Shown here in pieces: positions 38,201 through 51,649 of a stretch of DNA of 64,000 nucleotides (within the stretch, counting starts at the first letter, position 1; every line of letters starts with the position of its first letter). Made by a program: the position numbers and the translations under genes. The notes beneath the pieces were generated by a model. It worked only from the letters and a program-made list of their open reading frames with translations, searched no databases and had not been told where the DNA came from. Source of the DNA: Datnioides undecimradiatus (taxonomy: Eukaryota; Chordata; Actinopteri; Lobotiformes; Datnioididae); assembly GCA_008933995.1 (NCBI GenBank), contig WARS01000015.1:16004957-16068956 (forward strand). The letters are read 5' to 3'.

Positions 38201-40601
38201 CTGAGCGCCAATACACAATTTTAATGTAGATCTCAGTATGCCGGTTGCTGACCTTCTGACTTCGTAGGCCCTGCAGCCTGGCTTAACCTCAGCTGCTTTG
38301 GTGAAGGCCTTCAGAGCTTCCAGGAAAAGACCTCGGTCAAACAAACACTGGCCCTGAGGACAATAGGAAACAGCATGATCACCACTGCATAATTTTATGT
38401 TTATGTGTTTAACTTTTTATGAAGGGTCCCTTATAAATAGTGTTATAGCAGAATACACTTGAATTCCAAGCTGAATGACATGATTAATGTTCACACCAGA
38501 AAAACACTGGATAAAGCAGCTCAGTACAGTAAACATCATTTAACAGTAGCCTACTGTTGCACAGCAACAACATGAATAGCAAATGCAATGTGAGCTGTTT
38601 ATATGACAGTAGAAAGTATTAGTAAGTTGAAAGGTACAGTTCTTGCAGCTTGTGTGTCACTGTACTGCGATGTTCAGAAGATAAGGCACTGAAGAAAACA
38701 CTCAGTGTTTCCATTTGATTTATTTCCAATGTTTCTGTTTCTCTTTTGAAGGTTTCTGGAGCCAGCTGCATCCCAATCATCAAAGTTGTCACATTGCTAT
38801 ACAGAAGTTAGAAGAAACAACAAGTCACCTATTGTGTAAACAGCAAAGGTGCTAAGTTGTTTTTGTGTTGCGATAAATTGTATACTTGTTACTGTATAAC
38901 AGTAGCAATAAACCCTAAACTGAGCAAAGGACGGTTACCTGGAGATAGTAGATGAAGGCCAAACGATCACTGTAGGTTCTGGGCTCCAGGAGCCAGGCCC
39001 GTTTATAACAGGCTGCTGCTGACTGGAAGTCACACAGCTGCAAGTAGGCCTCCGCCTGGCTCACATACAGCTGAGTCTAAAACACAGTAGTTGCTATTGT
39101 TTAACATACCAAGAGGGGAAAAAATTGTGTCTGGAGCATATTAAAACATTGAAATGAATGAAACTGAAACCAGCTAGGTATTACATATATTTCACAGGTA
39201 ATGTGATTTTGCTTGAGCAGATTATACGACTCTGTAACTACAGCTGCTTCCCCCTTGAACGCAAGTACACCATTGGAGGAATGGCACACCAGACACTAGA
39301 TTTGAAATGAAAAACAGAAATGTTTATCTGGCAGTGATAGGCTAAATCAGCATTGCCTGAACTCATGTGTCAAGGGTTCAAATGTATCAATGTAAAATCC
39401 TGCACCTTAACTTTAAGCTAAAATATGAAACAAAACTCAAAATAAAAATGGCATGTAATCAATAAAATAGTGTAAGTTTTAACATGGGTAACTTTGTGTC
39501 CTTCTTATTCCGGTACCTGTTCTGGCTGTAATGTGATGGCTTTGGAGAAGCATATAACAGCCTTCTCATACTGCAACGTTTCCATTGCCTCTTTTCCATT
39601 TGTGTAACTGCAAAGAAAAAAAAAGAATTTATCAACCTTGAAAAAGGCATGTTACAACATCGCACTAGTGTCCAGCAAAGATCCCTTTTATCTGGTTTTC
39701 CGATCCTTGTATCCTTGCATCTCTAGAAAACACCATTTCAGTGAATCCTAGAGGAAAATAGTATAGTATAAAGTCACAACACATAGATGTAAGTGAAGCT
39801 AAAGCAGAATGATTCTCACTGCTCTGCAGCTTTGCTCTGTGTAATGAGGCTCCCCTGTAGCTCTGGCCTTTGGGGACATTCCTCTCCTGGTGCCAGACAA
39901 ATTTTACTAGAAGCAAAAAGCTGCTTGAGGTTGCTTTTTCTCCTGGCCTCGTCCAGCTCCTCTTGTGACACAGCACTGAGAAATAAACCTTTCTCCTCTG
40001 CCTGCCGGTGGAAAAATCAAATAACAATGACATTCAATACCAACACACAGTTTTCCTGAGGTGCTCCAAACTAAAATAGCAATAATGAGTCTGACAGATG
40101 ATCGAAACATGTTAATTATCTATAAATAATACAAACAACAAACAATACAATGCATTTTCTACAGCCTCAGATACTACTGAGTTTGTTCAGAAGTGTGCTG
40201 TAATGAATTAAGATACCCATTAAACAAAATTAAACTTCTTAAAATCGTAATTGACAAAAGGTTTACTTTTTTATAGAGAGACATTACATCGCCAATTATG
40301 TCCATTTTGCATACTGCCTTGAATAGTCAACGTTAACAAGTAACGCTGGCTAGCTGACTGAAGTTAGCTGACTGACAGGTTGTTTCATTTGGCTAGTTTG
40401 GCTATCTTTAGACGGAAAGTCTAGCTTATTGTAAATGTTGCGTTAGCTAAATATCTTTTGAGTTTACCTCATGGTTGTAACATGTAAGAAGTCTAGGTAC
40501 TGTTAGCTAGCCAACAGGACTCAGAGCTAACTTTCTTTGCTATTGTTTTGCAATAAACGTTTGTTTACCGTCTGGTCACTTCTTTCCTCGGAACTGTCCA
40601 T
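35220..40601 (-). CDS. ttc16: tetratricopeptide repeat protein 16
   Basis: TPR-repeat scaffold protein of unknown biochemical role. Twelve exons on the minus strand, in transcript order: 40601-40569 (MDSSEERSDQT), 40001-39820, 39607-39517 (YTNGKEAMETLQYEKAV), 39076-38939, 38353-38253, 38096-37967, 37874-37660, 37161-36866, 36475-36331, 36207-36042, 35889-35756 and 35325-35220 (stop). They sum to 1737 bases, 578 residues, with all phases consistent. TPR units repeat at about 34-residue spacing from near residue 70 to 525. Landmarks shared with human TTC16 include QLVLTYNDFAVQC, LYLNRGDCFF, ALADYQQ, NLFPGCSVSDVLSS and CYRDVKLALALNP. Human TTC16 is 873 residues as I recall; this copy lacks the long Ser/Lys-rich C-terminal extension and ends ELRLCVN. 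It is transcribed away from slc2a6. Confidence 0.93.
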
Positions 40602-41482
40602 GGTGTCGATCAAATTGTCGGTATAATTTTTACATAGGCCTGACTCCTTTTGTATTCGAATTTATTTGTATTTATTCACTGGCTATTTAAGTTGATAAGT
40701 TGATGCCCAGTGTTAAAAAAAATCTGGATATCACTATGGAAACCAATTTCAACACTTTGCGCTCGAGGAGCCAGATGCTTTTATTTTCTTAAGGAAGAGT
40801 TTGTACTGTGCGTGAGACTGTGCGTCCATGCCGTTTCCGGTGCCGTTTCAGTCCCGCCAGGTTAGTGTCAAGTCGTGTAATATTTAGTATCTACCACTGT
40901 TAATGATATTTTAGGTGCGAAAATAACTTAAAATAGAATTAAACTGTGATTATGTTAGCACAGTTGGCGCTCAACGAGTGCTGTACAACTGGAAATGACT
41001 CTAGGTCTGTTCCTCCGTGTCCAGTCGACAACTATTTCGGTTTGACCTCATTTAAACACTGCTGCTGTCGTTCTTACAATGAAAGTTACACCGCCTTCTG
41101 TTACTGAACGCATAGCTCTCTACACCAGACTTTTATTTTGGAAACCGGAAATAGCGGACACACGACGATCAGCTGACTGAAATGTTGACAAAGCAGGCAG
41201 GTTGCCGGTGGAGGAAGCAAAAACCTCTGCAGTTAGTTTCGGCGATGTGTAGCTGGGTTTTGCGACCCTTAAACGTTTGGTGTTTACTCTACGGCGACCG
41301 GTAATACTGTAACGTGTATGTGTTCCGATTCCGTCATCGTGTGACTAAACGTTTTCCAGCTTGTACGTCAGCTACCGCTAATGTTAATTATCTTCAGAGT
41401 TTCTGGCTAGCTTGACCTGTAATCCATGTAAAAGGTGAACAAGAGAAGAGGGTCGACAACAGGAAGCGCTACTGCTGTCAGC
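40602..41482. promoter_or_regulatory. head-to-head ttc16/slc2a6 promoter region
   Basis: 881 bases separate the two start codons, which point away from each other, so both 5'UTRs and probably both promoters are here. An ETS-type CCGGAA lies at 41145-41150. No TATA box was identified. Confidence 0.6.
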
Positions 41483-44400
41483 ATGGACATCCAGAGCGAG
41501 AGGAGAAGGCTGCTGGATGAGGAAGGTGGAGATGAAGATCCGACAGGACAGCCTGAGCAGGCTGCTTATCTGAGGTCAGATATAAATCCAGTCTGTATTC
41601 TGGATCACAAAGTGGAAGAGAATGAAACAGTGGCTAATAGTTTTGCATGTCTTATCCATTTACTTCCAAGAACATACTTTACACCAAGTATGTCAAAAAC
41701 ACTTGAATGCATTTTTCTGTCATAGTTTAGATTAGATTAGATTAGTTTGTTCCCATTCATTTCTATAAACTGTGACAATTAATTAATAGACTCCTGACAC
41801 CCACCTAATCTGCTCATGTCAACGTATCAAATGTGAAGTACTGTGACAAAATAACATCATCATTTTGGTGTAATCAGTCTGCGCAATGCAGCTGACCTTC
41901 GTGCAGCAGCTAAAGCATAATTGTCTAGCCAGTAAACTGTTAGTAAGTAGTGAAAAATAATCCGATACACACTGGTGTTGTGCGGCGCGGTCACACACTG
42001 CAAATCCTTTTCTGCCACATTATCACTGCGTCCATGTATTGCTCACTGGGCACTATAAAAAATGGGTTAAAGTATGTTTTTTTTCAATTTTCCTGACAGT
42101 TTAAATGTTTATTATAAGTCATAAGTCATAAGCTAAAACCACACCATGACTGTGACTCATCCGCTAACATAAACAACATGCAGCTCCTGTTTATCATACC
42201 CATGCAGTTAAAAAAAGAAAACAGAACATAAGTGATATTAGTTTACTTCTTAAAAATGACCCAAAATGCACATCTTGATGTCAGCTTGTACACAGTCTTC
42301 CATACTCGACTCTTAACTGAGGCCATTATTATGCTCAAGTGTACTTAGGTAAACAGCTGAACTGTAATTATGTTTGACACCCTGACCTTTGACCTTTACC
42401 TTCACGTCTGCTCTGTTCCTGTTTCCGCCCACAGTAAAGTAAAGAACAAGAAGTTGTACCTGGCGACTTTTGCTTCGGTTCTGGGTCCCATGAGCTTCGG
42501 GTTTGTGTTGGGATACAGCTCTCCTGCGATCCCCGAACTCACCACGAACGCTGACCCCCGACTTCGGCTGGACGGCATCCAGGCCTCTTGGTTTGGGGTA
42601 TGATTGCAGCCGTGACATTTTCATATCACGTGCATTAAAGCAGAACAGCCTTTAGAGTTTACTGTTTTGAACATATCAGCAGTTTTATGAAATCACATGT
42701 TGTCTGAATACAACTTGCTGGATTGAGTTCAAAACTTACTGTATAAAGAAGCACAAAGGAAAGAGATCTCATAGTAACAGAAGTCAGATGCAATTAAAAT
42801 GAAAGATTTGATTGACTTTGGTTACTCATGGCAATAGTCTATCTTTCTAGTTGTTACTTTTACTTAACTTGGAGTATTTAAAAGGGTCATGTATAGGCTT
42901 AAGAGGCTCTGTGTTGTTTGATTTCAGTCCATAGTGACAGTGGGAGCAGCGGTGGGCGGCTTGCTGGGTGGTTGGATGGTGGAGAAGATCGGCAGGAAGC
43001 TCAGTCTGATGTTCTGCTCGCTGCCATTCGTCTTCGGCTTCACCATCATCATCGCAGCGCAGAATGTGTGGATGCTTTACCTCGGCAGAGTGCTCACCGG
43101 CCTCGCCAGCGGCATCACATCTCTGGTCGTCCCAGTAAGAAGCACCTGATTTGAATGGGTTTTAAGCTATTTCATGGACAAAACAATTGTTGGATGTGCA
43201 TTTCCTCTGATTGCAGCAGTTTTAGACAACAAATTACGAGAGTCAACATTTTTATCAATAAAAGAAATGACAGTTAGTTAATCAGCAATAGTAGGACTGA
43301 CTGTTTTGCTTGTACTGCTATGAAAGCTCATTCATTATTACATTTCTATAGATAACACCTCTGCTGAATGTGTCATTTTTGTTTCCCTCTCTACGCAGCT
43401 GTATATCTCAGAGATGGCACACGAGCGGGTACGTGGGACATTAGGCTCCTGCGTGCAACTCACAGTGGTTTTAGGCATCATGGGAGTGTATCTTGCAGGT
43501 ACGTGTCATCTCGGCTTAAAGTGTTTACGGCGTAGTACAGTCTCCTTTTGTAAACTCCGGGTCATTGATAGTGGCTGAACGTTTAGATGAAAGTAGGACA
43601 GTGAAGAGTGTGTACTCGAACACACTTTACAAGCTGTAAATCACGCAGAGTTTCCCATGATGTAACTTCCAACTTTACAACATCCAACAGTTACATGACG
43701 CAGACCTACAAATCTGTGTTATCCGTATTAAGTGTCTTTGTCGCTCACTCAAACCCCACGTGACAAGAAAGTTGTTTAAAGTGCTTTTTCTGTGGTTGCT
43801 GAATTGATTGTGAAGTTGAGGTGTTTAAAACCTCATGTGATCATCCTCAGATATGATCAGAGTCCTGCTCTGTCTCTTCGACAGCGGCCTCACTGCTTGA
43901 CCTGCGTGAAAGTAGCTGTTTCTAGCTAATCTGGTTAGCTGCATGCCATCCATGTTTGCTCAATAGAGAGTGTCACATGAGGTGGGTTTGTCTCGTGTTA
44001 GAGGTTATGGGAAAAAAAAAAAAAAAGGTTTATTGTGTCATTTGGGTTGGATGGCCCTTTAATATGCACCAAATTTGGTATGTATTGACTAGACGTCATA
44101 AAAACTGCAAGTGAAGAAAGCGTCAGGTTAGCAAGTGATCAGATGAACCCAAGATCCGTGGACGGTCCCTAAACTTGATGGCATATTTTTGCATCAGACA
44201 CAGTGAAGAGAAATTAATCAGGCAGGGTGAGGAAATATCTTCCTTTGAAGTGGCGACTTTGTCCCAAACCGCCGACCGTTCAGCAAAAAGGTGAACAGTG
44301 TGATCGTAGAAAATTCGGTGGAACAATCAGATCAGCAGAGAGGTCTATATTTAGAAGCAGCAGATGAAGACATTCAGGAGGGAACGTGGACTGGACAAAG

Positions 44401-47400
44401 CTCCACTGTGTCCTGCAGCCTGCAGTCTGGCATGGACGGTTCAGTACCTGAACGCAGCTCAGACCCTCTTGGGTAAAAAAATGGGGGCTGGAGAGGACAA
44501 AGGCATCTGTTTTTCATTTTAACAGAAAATGTTCCTCAAATTTTCAGTGGGATTCGTCTTTGTCCAGCACTGACAGCATCATCTCGCTCTGACACCTGAC
44601 TCATACACCAAAATTAGTTTGCTCTTGGATCATGAATTTAGCATATTAGTTGGATCGTCCTTCAGGATTCTTCAAATTTGCCGGTCCTCGAGACAGAAGC
44701 AATGCAGGAGATAATGCGTGGAACATTAAATTAATCATTTCTAACAGCCGTTATACAGCTGCTGCTTTACCATCTTGCCATAGATCCATAGGTCAAGGTC
44801 TACAAGAAAAGGCATTGATGTCTTTTAGATCTTTTCATTTTATTGTAGAGACAAATGATTTTACATGCAAGGGAAATTCTATTAGAAAAGATCAAGAGCA
44901 CATCTAATTGTTTAACATTTGTTTCAGAATGGAAATCTAATTTAATATATTGAGGGCAAAGAAAAAAAATGGGTGCTAACAACGTGCTTAAAGAATGTTA
45001 TTCATGTAGCATTCGATATTTACACAAACAGTTTAAAGATATAAAAACAAGAGGTTATCACTGCGACAGAAGATCCAATAAACTGTCCAAACATTAGGGA
45101 ATGAGTCAAACCAGTAAGTGAAAAGGTGTGGGTGTGGTAAGGAGAGTGGCTCTGCTGTACGTGTAACCCATCAGTGATGTCATGAGTGCATCCCTGCAGC
45201 AAGCTGAGAATCTGAACTACTGGTGGTCAACAAGGGTGTCAAGTTAATCTTTATTCAGGTATCGGATGACTGTGCTAACTCAGGATTGCAAAGGATCATA
45301 ACATCATATAGTTTACACTAACTATCAAGCAAAGCTGACGAGATCAGCTTACGCACACCACACACACATACACACACACACACACGTACACACACATGGA
45401 GTGGCGTAGCAAATAGACAGGCTATATACTTTGGCAGACTTCCCCAAGTCACTAGAAAGAGTATTGTCTGTAGTATTATTATAAAAAACGATACTGATAC
45501 CAATATGGCCGCCAGCATGCTGAATGAGCAAGAATGAAATTAGACATTAACTTTGTGGATTTTGCACAGGCATGACTATACAGAGGTACCCAGAAAGGTG
45601 CTAACTTAAACTGTATTAAAGTATATTAGTTAAATGTTGTTTATGCAGTCTCTCTTGTTTATTACAACAAGCATTTTTCTGCGATAAGTACCAGGAAAAA
45701 ACGATTAAGACATAGGTGCATATCAGGAATATGCACACAAACAATGAGATGGACTGTACTGGACTGAGCTGAAACTATTGATCAGTTAGTCAATCCACAG
45801 AAAAAGTATGAATATGTGTATGTTTTGATGACTGATGAGGTTTTTGTAACCCATCCTGCAGGGCTCTTCCTGGACTGGCGTTGGCTGGCGATCTGCAGCT
45901 CCATACCACCCACACTTATGATGATCTGCATGTGCTTCATGCCCGAGACGCCCCGCTACCTGCTGTCACAGGGCAAGAGGCGGGAGGCTGAGGAGGCTCT
46001 GCGCTTCCTGCGAGGACCGGACGCCCCCGTGGAATGGGAGTGCGCCCGCATTGAAGATGCCTGTGATGAGCAGGTGAGTTTGATCAGAAAGCTGAGGCAC
46101 CGTCCTCCTTAAAACCAACCAGTACCGTTGGTTTTGAAGTAAACACCCAGACTGTTTAGGTCAAGGGGTCAAACAGTCCCAGACAATAAAACATCCCACT
46201 CACTGTGTCATTTTCTCCCAGGGCTCTAGCTTCCAGATGTCCGATCTGAAGGATCCTGGCGTCTACAAGCCTCTGGTGATCGGCGTCATGCTGATGTTTT
46301 TTCAGCAGATGACGGGGATCAACGCCATCATGTTCTACGCTGAGACCATATTCGAACAGGCACATTTTAAGGTGAGGGAGGCTTTAACTTATTTTATATT
46401 GAAAGGAAAGTAACACATACTCTCAGCTTTCCATTCAGCTACATTTACAGATGTGCCATTTTTGGATTCGTCCTCTCATTTTATCCTTTAATTGTGCTCT
46501 TGCTTATGTTCTCTGTTGGTTGATGAAGTGCTTTGATGTAGTTTCATGTAAAATTATTGATTTATTAGCAACCTTAACCTTAAGCATAATAATTGAAATA
46601 ATTAATCCTATCAAACATATCTTTACGTACTGTTGCACTGCTGTTGCACTGGAGAACCTGTTCTAGGACATACTTAAAGGTTCTGACTTAAAAATGCTAC
46701 ATTTTTTAATATAAATAAAAATAAAAAAAAATATGATATTTCAAACAATGAAGTTCAAACACAACACTATCTTATCAATCAGTCAACTTGTGAAAATCTA
46801 CTAAGATAAAGATATATCAACCACGTTTCAAGCAGAAATAAAACAAACACATCAGAAGATTAAATCACATTTTGTAAATTCTTGGTGAATCTCCGTTCTA
46901 TCTCGTTAAAAATAAAGATTTGAATGTTTTGTGGTCTTTTTTTTTTCAGGACAGCGACCTGGCTTCAGTGATTGTTGGTCTGATACAGGTCATCTTCACA
47001 GGTGTGGCAGCGCTCATCATGGACAAAGCTGGAAGGAAAGTCCTTCTCATCATCTCAGGTATTTTCATATTTTAAATACAAAAGCTTAATTTCAAGTACT
47101 TTTTACATGGAATTTAACAATTTTTTAAGTTTTTGGAATGAATTCATTTCATCACTTCAGCTCTCTCCTTGGACTGTGAGCTCATAACAGATGTGGTTTG
47201 TTTTTCCCTATTAATAATCAAGGTGTTGCCATGGCAATCAGCACCACAGCATTCGGGGTTTACTTCTACATCGTGTCCAAACTTGACAGCACCATGTCCC
47301 TGAGCACCTTGATGCTGTATGAGGCTGGAGAAGAGCCACACACTAACCTGGCGTGGTTGGCCCTGGCCAGCATGGGCGTATTCATCACAGGTAAGCTATT

Positions 47401-49440
47401 TATTTAAATGCTCAGGTCAACATGAGGAATGCAACATCCAATGGTGCAGGTCTTCTTCTTCTACACAAATCCCCTAATCCCCAAATCCTAGCAGTCGAGG
47501 AAAGTGCTCACAAACTAGTGGTTTCAAAGGGAAACAGGAGAATGTTCTTAATCTGTCACCTGTCACGCTGATTATTTTGCCTGTGATTCATTTTGTCTTT
47601 GGGTAATGTAAGATGTTGCATCACAAATTCACAAAGCTAAACGTGGATGTCATCTGCAAAATATCGAATCCACCAAATTTCTTTTGAAGACAAAGTTCAA
47701 GGCAACTACAGAAGTGATGGTAACTCTTGAGAACATATGAATCATACACACATTATTAATTAACAAAATACTCTGTTTAGGTTTTGCGCTTGGTTGGGGT
47801 CCAGTCCCGTGGCTGGTCATGTCAGAGATTTTCCCAGTCAAGGTGAGGGGGGTTGCCAGCTCTGTGTGCGTCCTCACAAACTGGGGCATGGCATTCGTCA
47901 TCACCAAAACCTTCCAAGACATGATGGTGAGTGCTCCACAGGACACAATTTTAAGGGTTTAAAACAGGGGTCGGGAACCTTTTTGGCTGAGAGAGCCATG
48001 AAAGCCACATATTTTAAAATACATTTTTGTGAGAGCCATATAATATTTTTAAACGCTAAATACAACTAAATGCATGTATTTTTAAGTAAGACCAACAATT
48101 TTATATTTGACCGTTTCATCGATGAAATTTTATCATTGCATATTAAACACACCGCAGAACCTACTCTCTCCACAAAGGCGAATTCTTCTGTCCATTCATG
48201 CTGAAATGTACGACACTCTGCATCTTTTTTTCTTTTCGCCATATTCTTCATCAAAAGGGTTTGCTCTGCATAAAATAGCTAGATGACTTTTTTGAATAAA
48301 TGGAGGGAAGTTTAGTTCTCGACTTCACGACTCTTACTCACACTCTTACATACGTGTCTGACCCTCCTCAGAAATAAGAAGAAGGCGCGAGACTGACAGT
48401 CATATGAGCCATTAAGATTCACAAATGTTATTGATCCAAAAGCGGGACCTAACGATAAAGCGCTGCGGGAAAAACTGGGGTCAGTTTGCGGACTTTAGCG
48501 GGATGTTTCTCCGTGATAGCAGCGCTTCAGATCCATGTGCAGACCGGAGCATGCTCTTTGGCCCTGGGTTGATAGATACACATTGTCACCTGCGTTAACG
48601 TGCGTCAAAATATTTGTGTGGGTAATAACGCTAACGTTTTGACATGTCCAACTCTAATAAAATGGTAAATATTGGTAGGGACTATTTTGCCTTCCCAAAA
48701 TGTTGGTCGTGACATGTCCCTACCATCTTAATACAAACCTACGCCAGTGTCTGTGAGCCAGATGTAGCCACCAAAAGAGCCACATATGGCTCGCGAGCCA
48801 TAGGTTCCCTACCCCTGGTTTAAAATGATATAGAAATTTTGGAACATCTTGTCGAGGTGGGACATGGGTATACATATGTCTTGATAAAAGAACTCATTTT
48901 AAAATACAGTCTCAGTAGCTGTTCCATGAATGTGGCACAACATCCTGTCCAAACTCGGATGTTATGATGACAGTATATGTAATCAAACACATTTTTGAAA
49001 TCAGGACATGACTAATGTCAAGGTCAAGATCTTGACCGAGACTATGACAAATCAAGAGTAACATTACATACATTAAAATTTGAGCTACAACAATCACTTT
49101 GAGTATCTATTTAGACCATTCAATCATTTATATAGACTAAATGAAAAATGAATCTGCAAATGATCATGAATAAATAGTGCTTAGCTGCAGCTCTAGCTTC
49201 TTCCCTTGGTGTGCATTCTCTGCTGTGAAACTGTGAAACCTCTCCAACATCACTGCCACATCCGCGTAGCTAACTATCTGCTTCGTCTTCCAGAATCTTT
49301 TAACCAGCGCGGGAACCTTCTGGCTGTTTGCGTCTATGTGCATCATCAACGTTATCTTCACCATTGTCTTCATCCCAGAAACCAAGGGCAAGACACTGGA
49401 GCAGATCGAAGCCAATTTCAGAGGGACATCAAACACGTGA
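41483..49440 (+). CDS. slc2a6: facilitated glucose transporter member 6 (GLUT6-type)
   Basis: Twelve-helix sugar transporter of the major facilitator superfamily, class III GLUT. Exons: 41483-41574, 42435-42597, 42928-43134, 43399-43498, 45862-46073, 46222-46371, 46950-47058, 47223-47390, 47781-47926 and 49294-49440, giving 497 residues with consistent phases. The start is the ATG of [14 protein letters not shown], whose ERRRLL is an [D/E]xxxLL dileucine sorting signal typical of intracellular GLUT6/8. GLUT signatures follow in order: [70 protein letters not shown] and [12 protein letters not shown]. Length fits GLUT6 (507 in human) or GLUT8 (477). GLUT6 is preferred because human SLC2A6 adjoins MYMK. 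It most likely acts in lysosomal or other internal membranes. Confidence 0.93.
43499..45861. other. slc2a6 intron 4
   Basis: The largest slc2a6 intron, 2.36 kb. It contains an A run near 44011 and a (CA)n run at about 45356-45396. The short open frames have no family similarity. Confidence 0.7.
47965..48817. mobile_element. non-autonomous hAT transposon with target-site duplication
   Basis: Terminal inverted repeats CAGGGGTCGGGAACC (left) and CAGGGGTAGGGAACC (right, complement) bound an 853-bp element. It is flanked on both sides by a perfect 8-bp direct repeat GTTTAAAA (47957-47964 and 48818-48825), the hallmark of hAT insertion. It lies in slc2a6 intron 9. On the minus strand a short frame starting in 48254-48066 encodes [13 protein letters not shown] and [10 protein letters not shown], which resembles the N-terminal BED-like end of hAT transposases. 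The rest of the transposase is missing, so mobility would need another copy. Confidence 0.93.
48089..48242 (-). pseudogene. hAT transposase N-terminal fragment
   Basis: The minus-strand frame holds a basic start ([11 protein letters not shown]), then [19 protein letters not shown] and a KRSNIK segment. This matches the N-terminus of hAT/GTF2IRD2-like transposases up to the first zinc-binding cysteines. The frame then leaves the family, and no catalytic core is present within the element. Confidence 0.65.
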
Positions 49441-50975
49441 ATGAAAAGGCTGCTACACATGTGAAAGAATGAAAAATCTCAGGCCTCATTTTTCTGAACT
49501 TCTGACACATCCAACGGGCTCTATGTGGGCATTTTCTAAATCCATGCCGAACCTATAAAGCTATAAACTGATTATAACATTTTCCCGCCATTTGTTGAGA
49601 GCACAGAAACCTAATGCAGATTAACGCAACTGTAATAATTCCTGCCTTCATGAAGGTTCAGATTTAGACTAGTGATTTAGCTGTATGATCATTTTAAGAG
49701 TATGGTGCTGTTGAAATGTACATCTTTTTACTGGGGGCTGTTTCAGATATTTTGTTTATCCCACATACATCAATGAGGTCTGACTAAACTGGCAGCTGGA
49801 CATAAGTCATCTGGGTCTTTAGGAAGTCTGACATACAACATTACAAACATTACATTTGATAATCAGGTTGGTCAATCCAGTTTTCCGCAGGTCAAATACT
49901 TTAAATGCACTTGTGTAAACACTCTGTCACCGAGTGAATTCCCAGCATTAGGTTCAGTGTCGTGCTCAAAGACACTGACTGTGCTGATAAACTGTGCACT
50001 GTAACCTGTAGTAGGACAACTCTACACTGCCCACTGCAGGTCTCATTGCTGTACACCACCTTGAAGTCTTCACATTCACGGCAGCAAGGTTCTTCTGTTC
50101 TGTCTGTTAAAGCTTCCTCTCCTCTGGCATTTATTTCCACTGAATGTTGGTACAGAGTGAAAGTTAAATGTAACACTGGAGTAAAATTGGTGTTAAAGTC
50201 TTTCTCATCCCAAATCTTTAAGTGTCAAAGACTGTGGCTGTAGTAAGCTTTAATTAATGGGAGATACAATTTGTTGGGTTTGTGGAAAAGAAATTTCAGT
50301 TTCTCTATAGACGTTTATCAAACCTCTGTTGCTGCAGTTCCACTGTTCATCCATATTCCAGTTTTCAAAACATAGCATCTGTCCTCATCCTTATGTGTTG
50401 AAATATTGGTCACAGTACAAAATATTTTCTGTACTGTTGTCCTTTTACATAAACTGGCACAACGCTGGAGGGACTGGGAGAGTTTTTAAAACGATGTTGC
50501 TGTTTGGTTAGTTTGATTAATTCACAGCCAAATGCATCAGAGTGATTTTTCGTCTTGAAGGATCTTTACTGAAACTTTGCTGTGCTGATGTTTTAGTGAG
50601 GTGAGTGTGCTGTTTACACTGACTGTGCTGACTGTTAACTGTGCAGTTTACATCATCAGAGAAATGAAGTGAAATCAGACAGATTCTGTGATGCAAAACT
50701 TGCTGAACTTCTCTCATCAATAGACTTACGAACTGCTCGCAGCAAACTCTCTTAAAAGACAATGTGGGTGTGCTTATGTCATGTTTGTAATAATTTCCCA
50801 CGAGATACACTTCTACACAATATGAATGGTGGTGATCTTTTTGTTGATTTTTATATTCAAGAAGTTACATCTTGTAACCTGATTTCCTTTCTTTTTTAGA
50901 GTTTATCTGTTTTTGTGTCTCTTTTTTTTACTCTTTCATCTCCATTGGAATAAATAACTGTTTTTGGTGTTTGCT
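49441..50975 (+). other. slc2a6: slc2a6 3'UTR
   Basis: Non-coding sequence after the TGA at 49438-49440, leading to AATAAA at 50949-50954. A TG/T-rich stretch just after that signal (tgtttttggtgtttg) fits a cleavage element. The resulting 3'UTR would be about 1.5 kb. The exact end is inferred. Confidence 0.55.
50949..50954 (+). terminator. slc2a6: polyadenylation signal AATAAA of slc2a6
   Basis: Canonical hexamer followed within 20 bases by a T/GT-rich region. It is the first good signal seen downstream of the slc2a6 stop. Confidence 0.5.
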
Positions 50976-51649
50976 CTAAGTTCAGTGAAGCTATGAAATA
51001 GATCAATTATTCCACTTGGCTGGATGTATTTTACATGTTCACTTTACAAATTCAATTTAAATTCAGTTTGAACATTATTGATTTGTCCCACACTAAGTAT
51101 CCTGCTGTGAAACTGAATTTTAACATTAATGGTTTTAATGGGGATAAAATCACTGTATTGTTTCAGACATCTTGTGTTTTGCAGTATGTTACGCAGGATT
51201 CAAGGATCTTCAGCTTTATTGTTGTTTTAATAGTTATTATTATTAGTCGTTGACATGTAGCGATCAGGGCAGAAACTCAGCAAAATAAGAGTGTAAACAT
51301 AGTAATACGAATGCTACATTCTGGTGCGGTGATGTACTTACTGTATGTAAAATATCCATGTATATCCACGTAAACAGAGTATTCAACTTTGATCCCTGGT
51401 GGGACCATAAAACCCACTTTTTTAGAAGATCTTGAAATGGAAAAATTGAAATACTCATGACTCAATTCAAAATGACTTGGATTGCACCTAATGAAGATGA
51501 GCTAGGCTTTATCAGAACAGTGTTTAACGTAATACTACAGCATAGTGTACTCCAGCTGCTGCTGATGGGAGTAGAGTTTAATTGTGTAATGTCACAAGTA
51601 ATGGATCACCACCTGTCTCCAAAACTCCTCTTTCAAAAATGAGTAGTTT

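Noticed and set aside
41435..41482. Upstream in-frame extension of slc2a6
   Set aside because: It would start at a GTG codon. The ATG at 41483 directly precedes the dileucine motif expected at the N-terminus.
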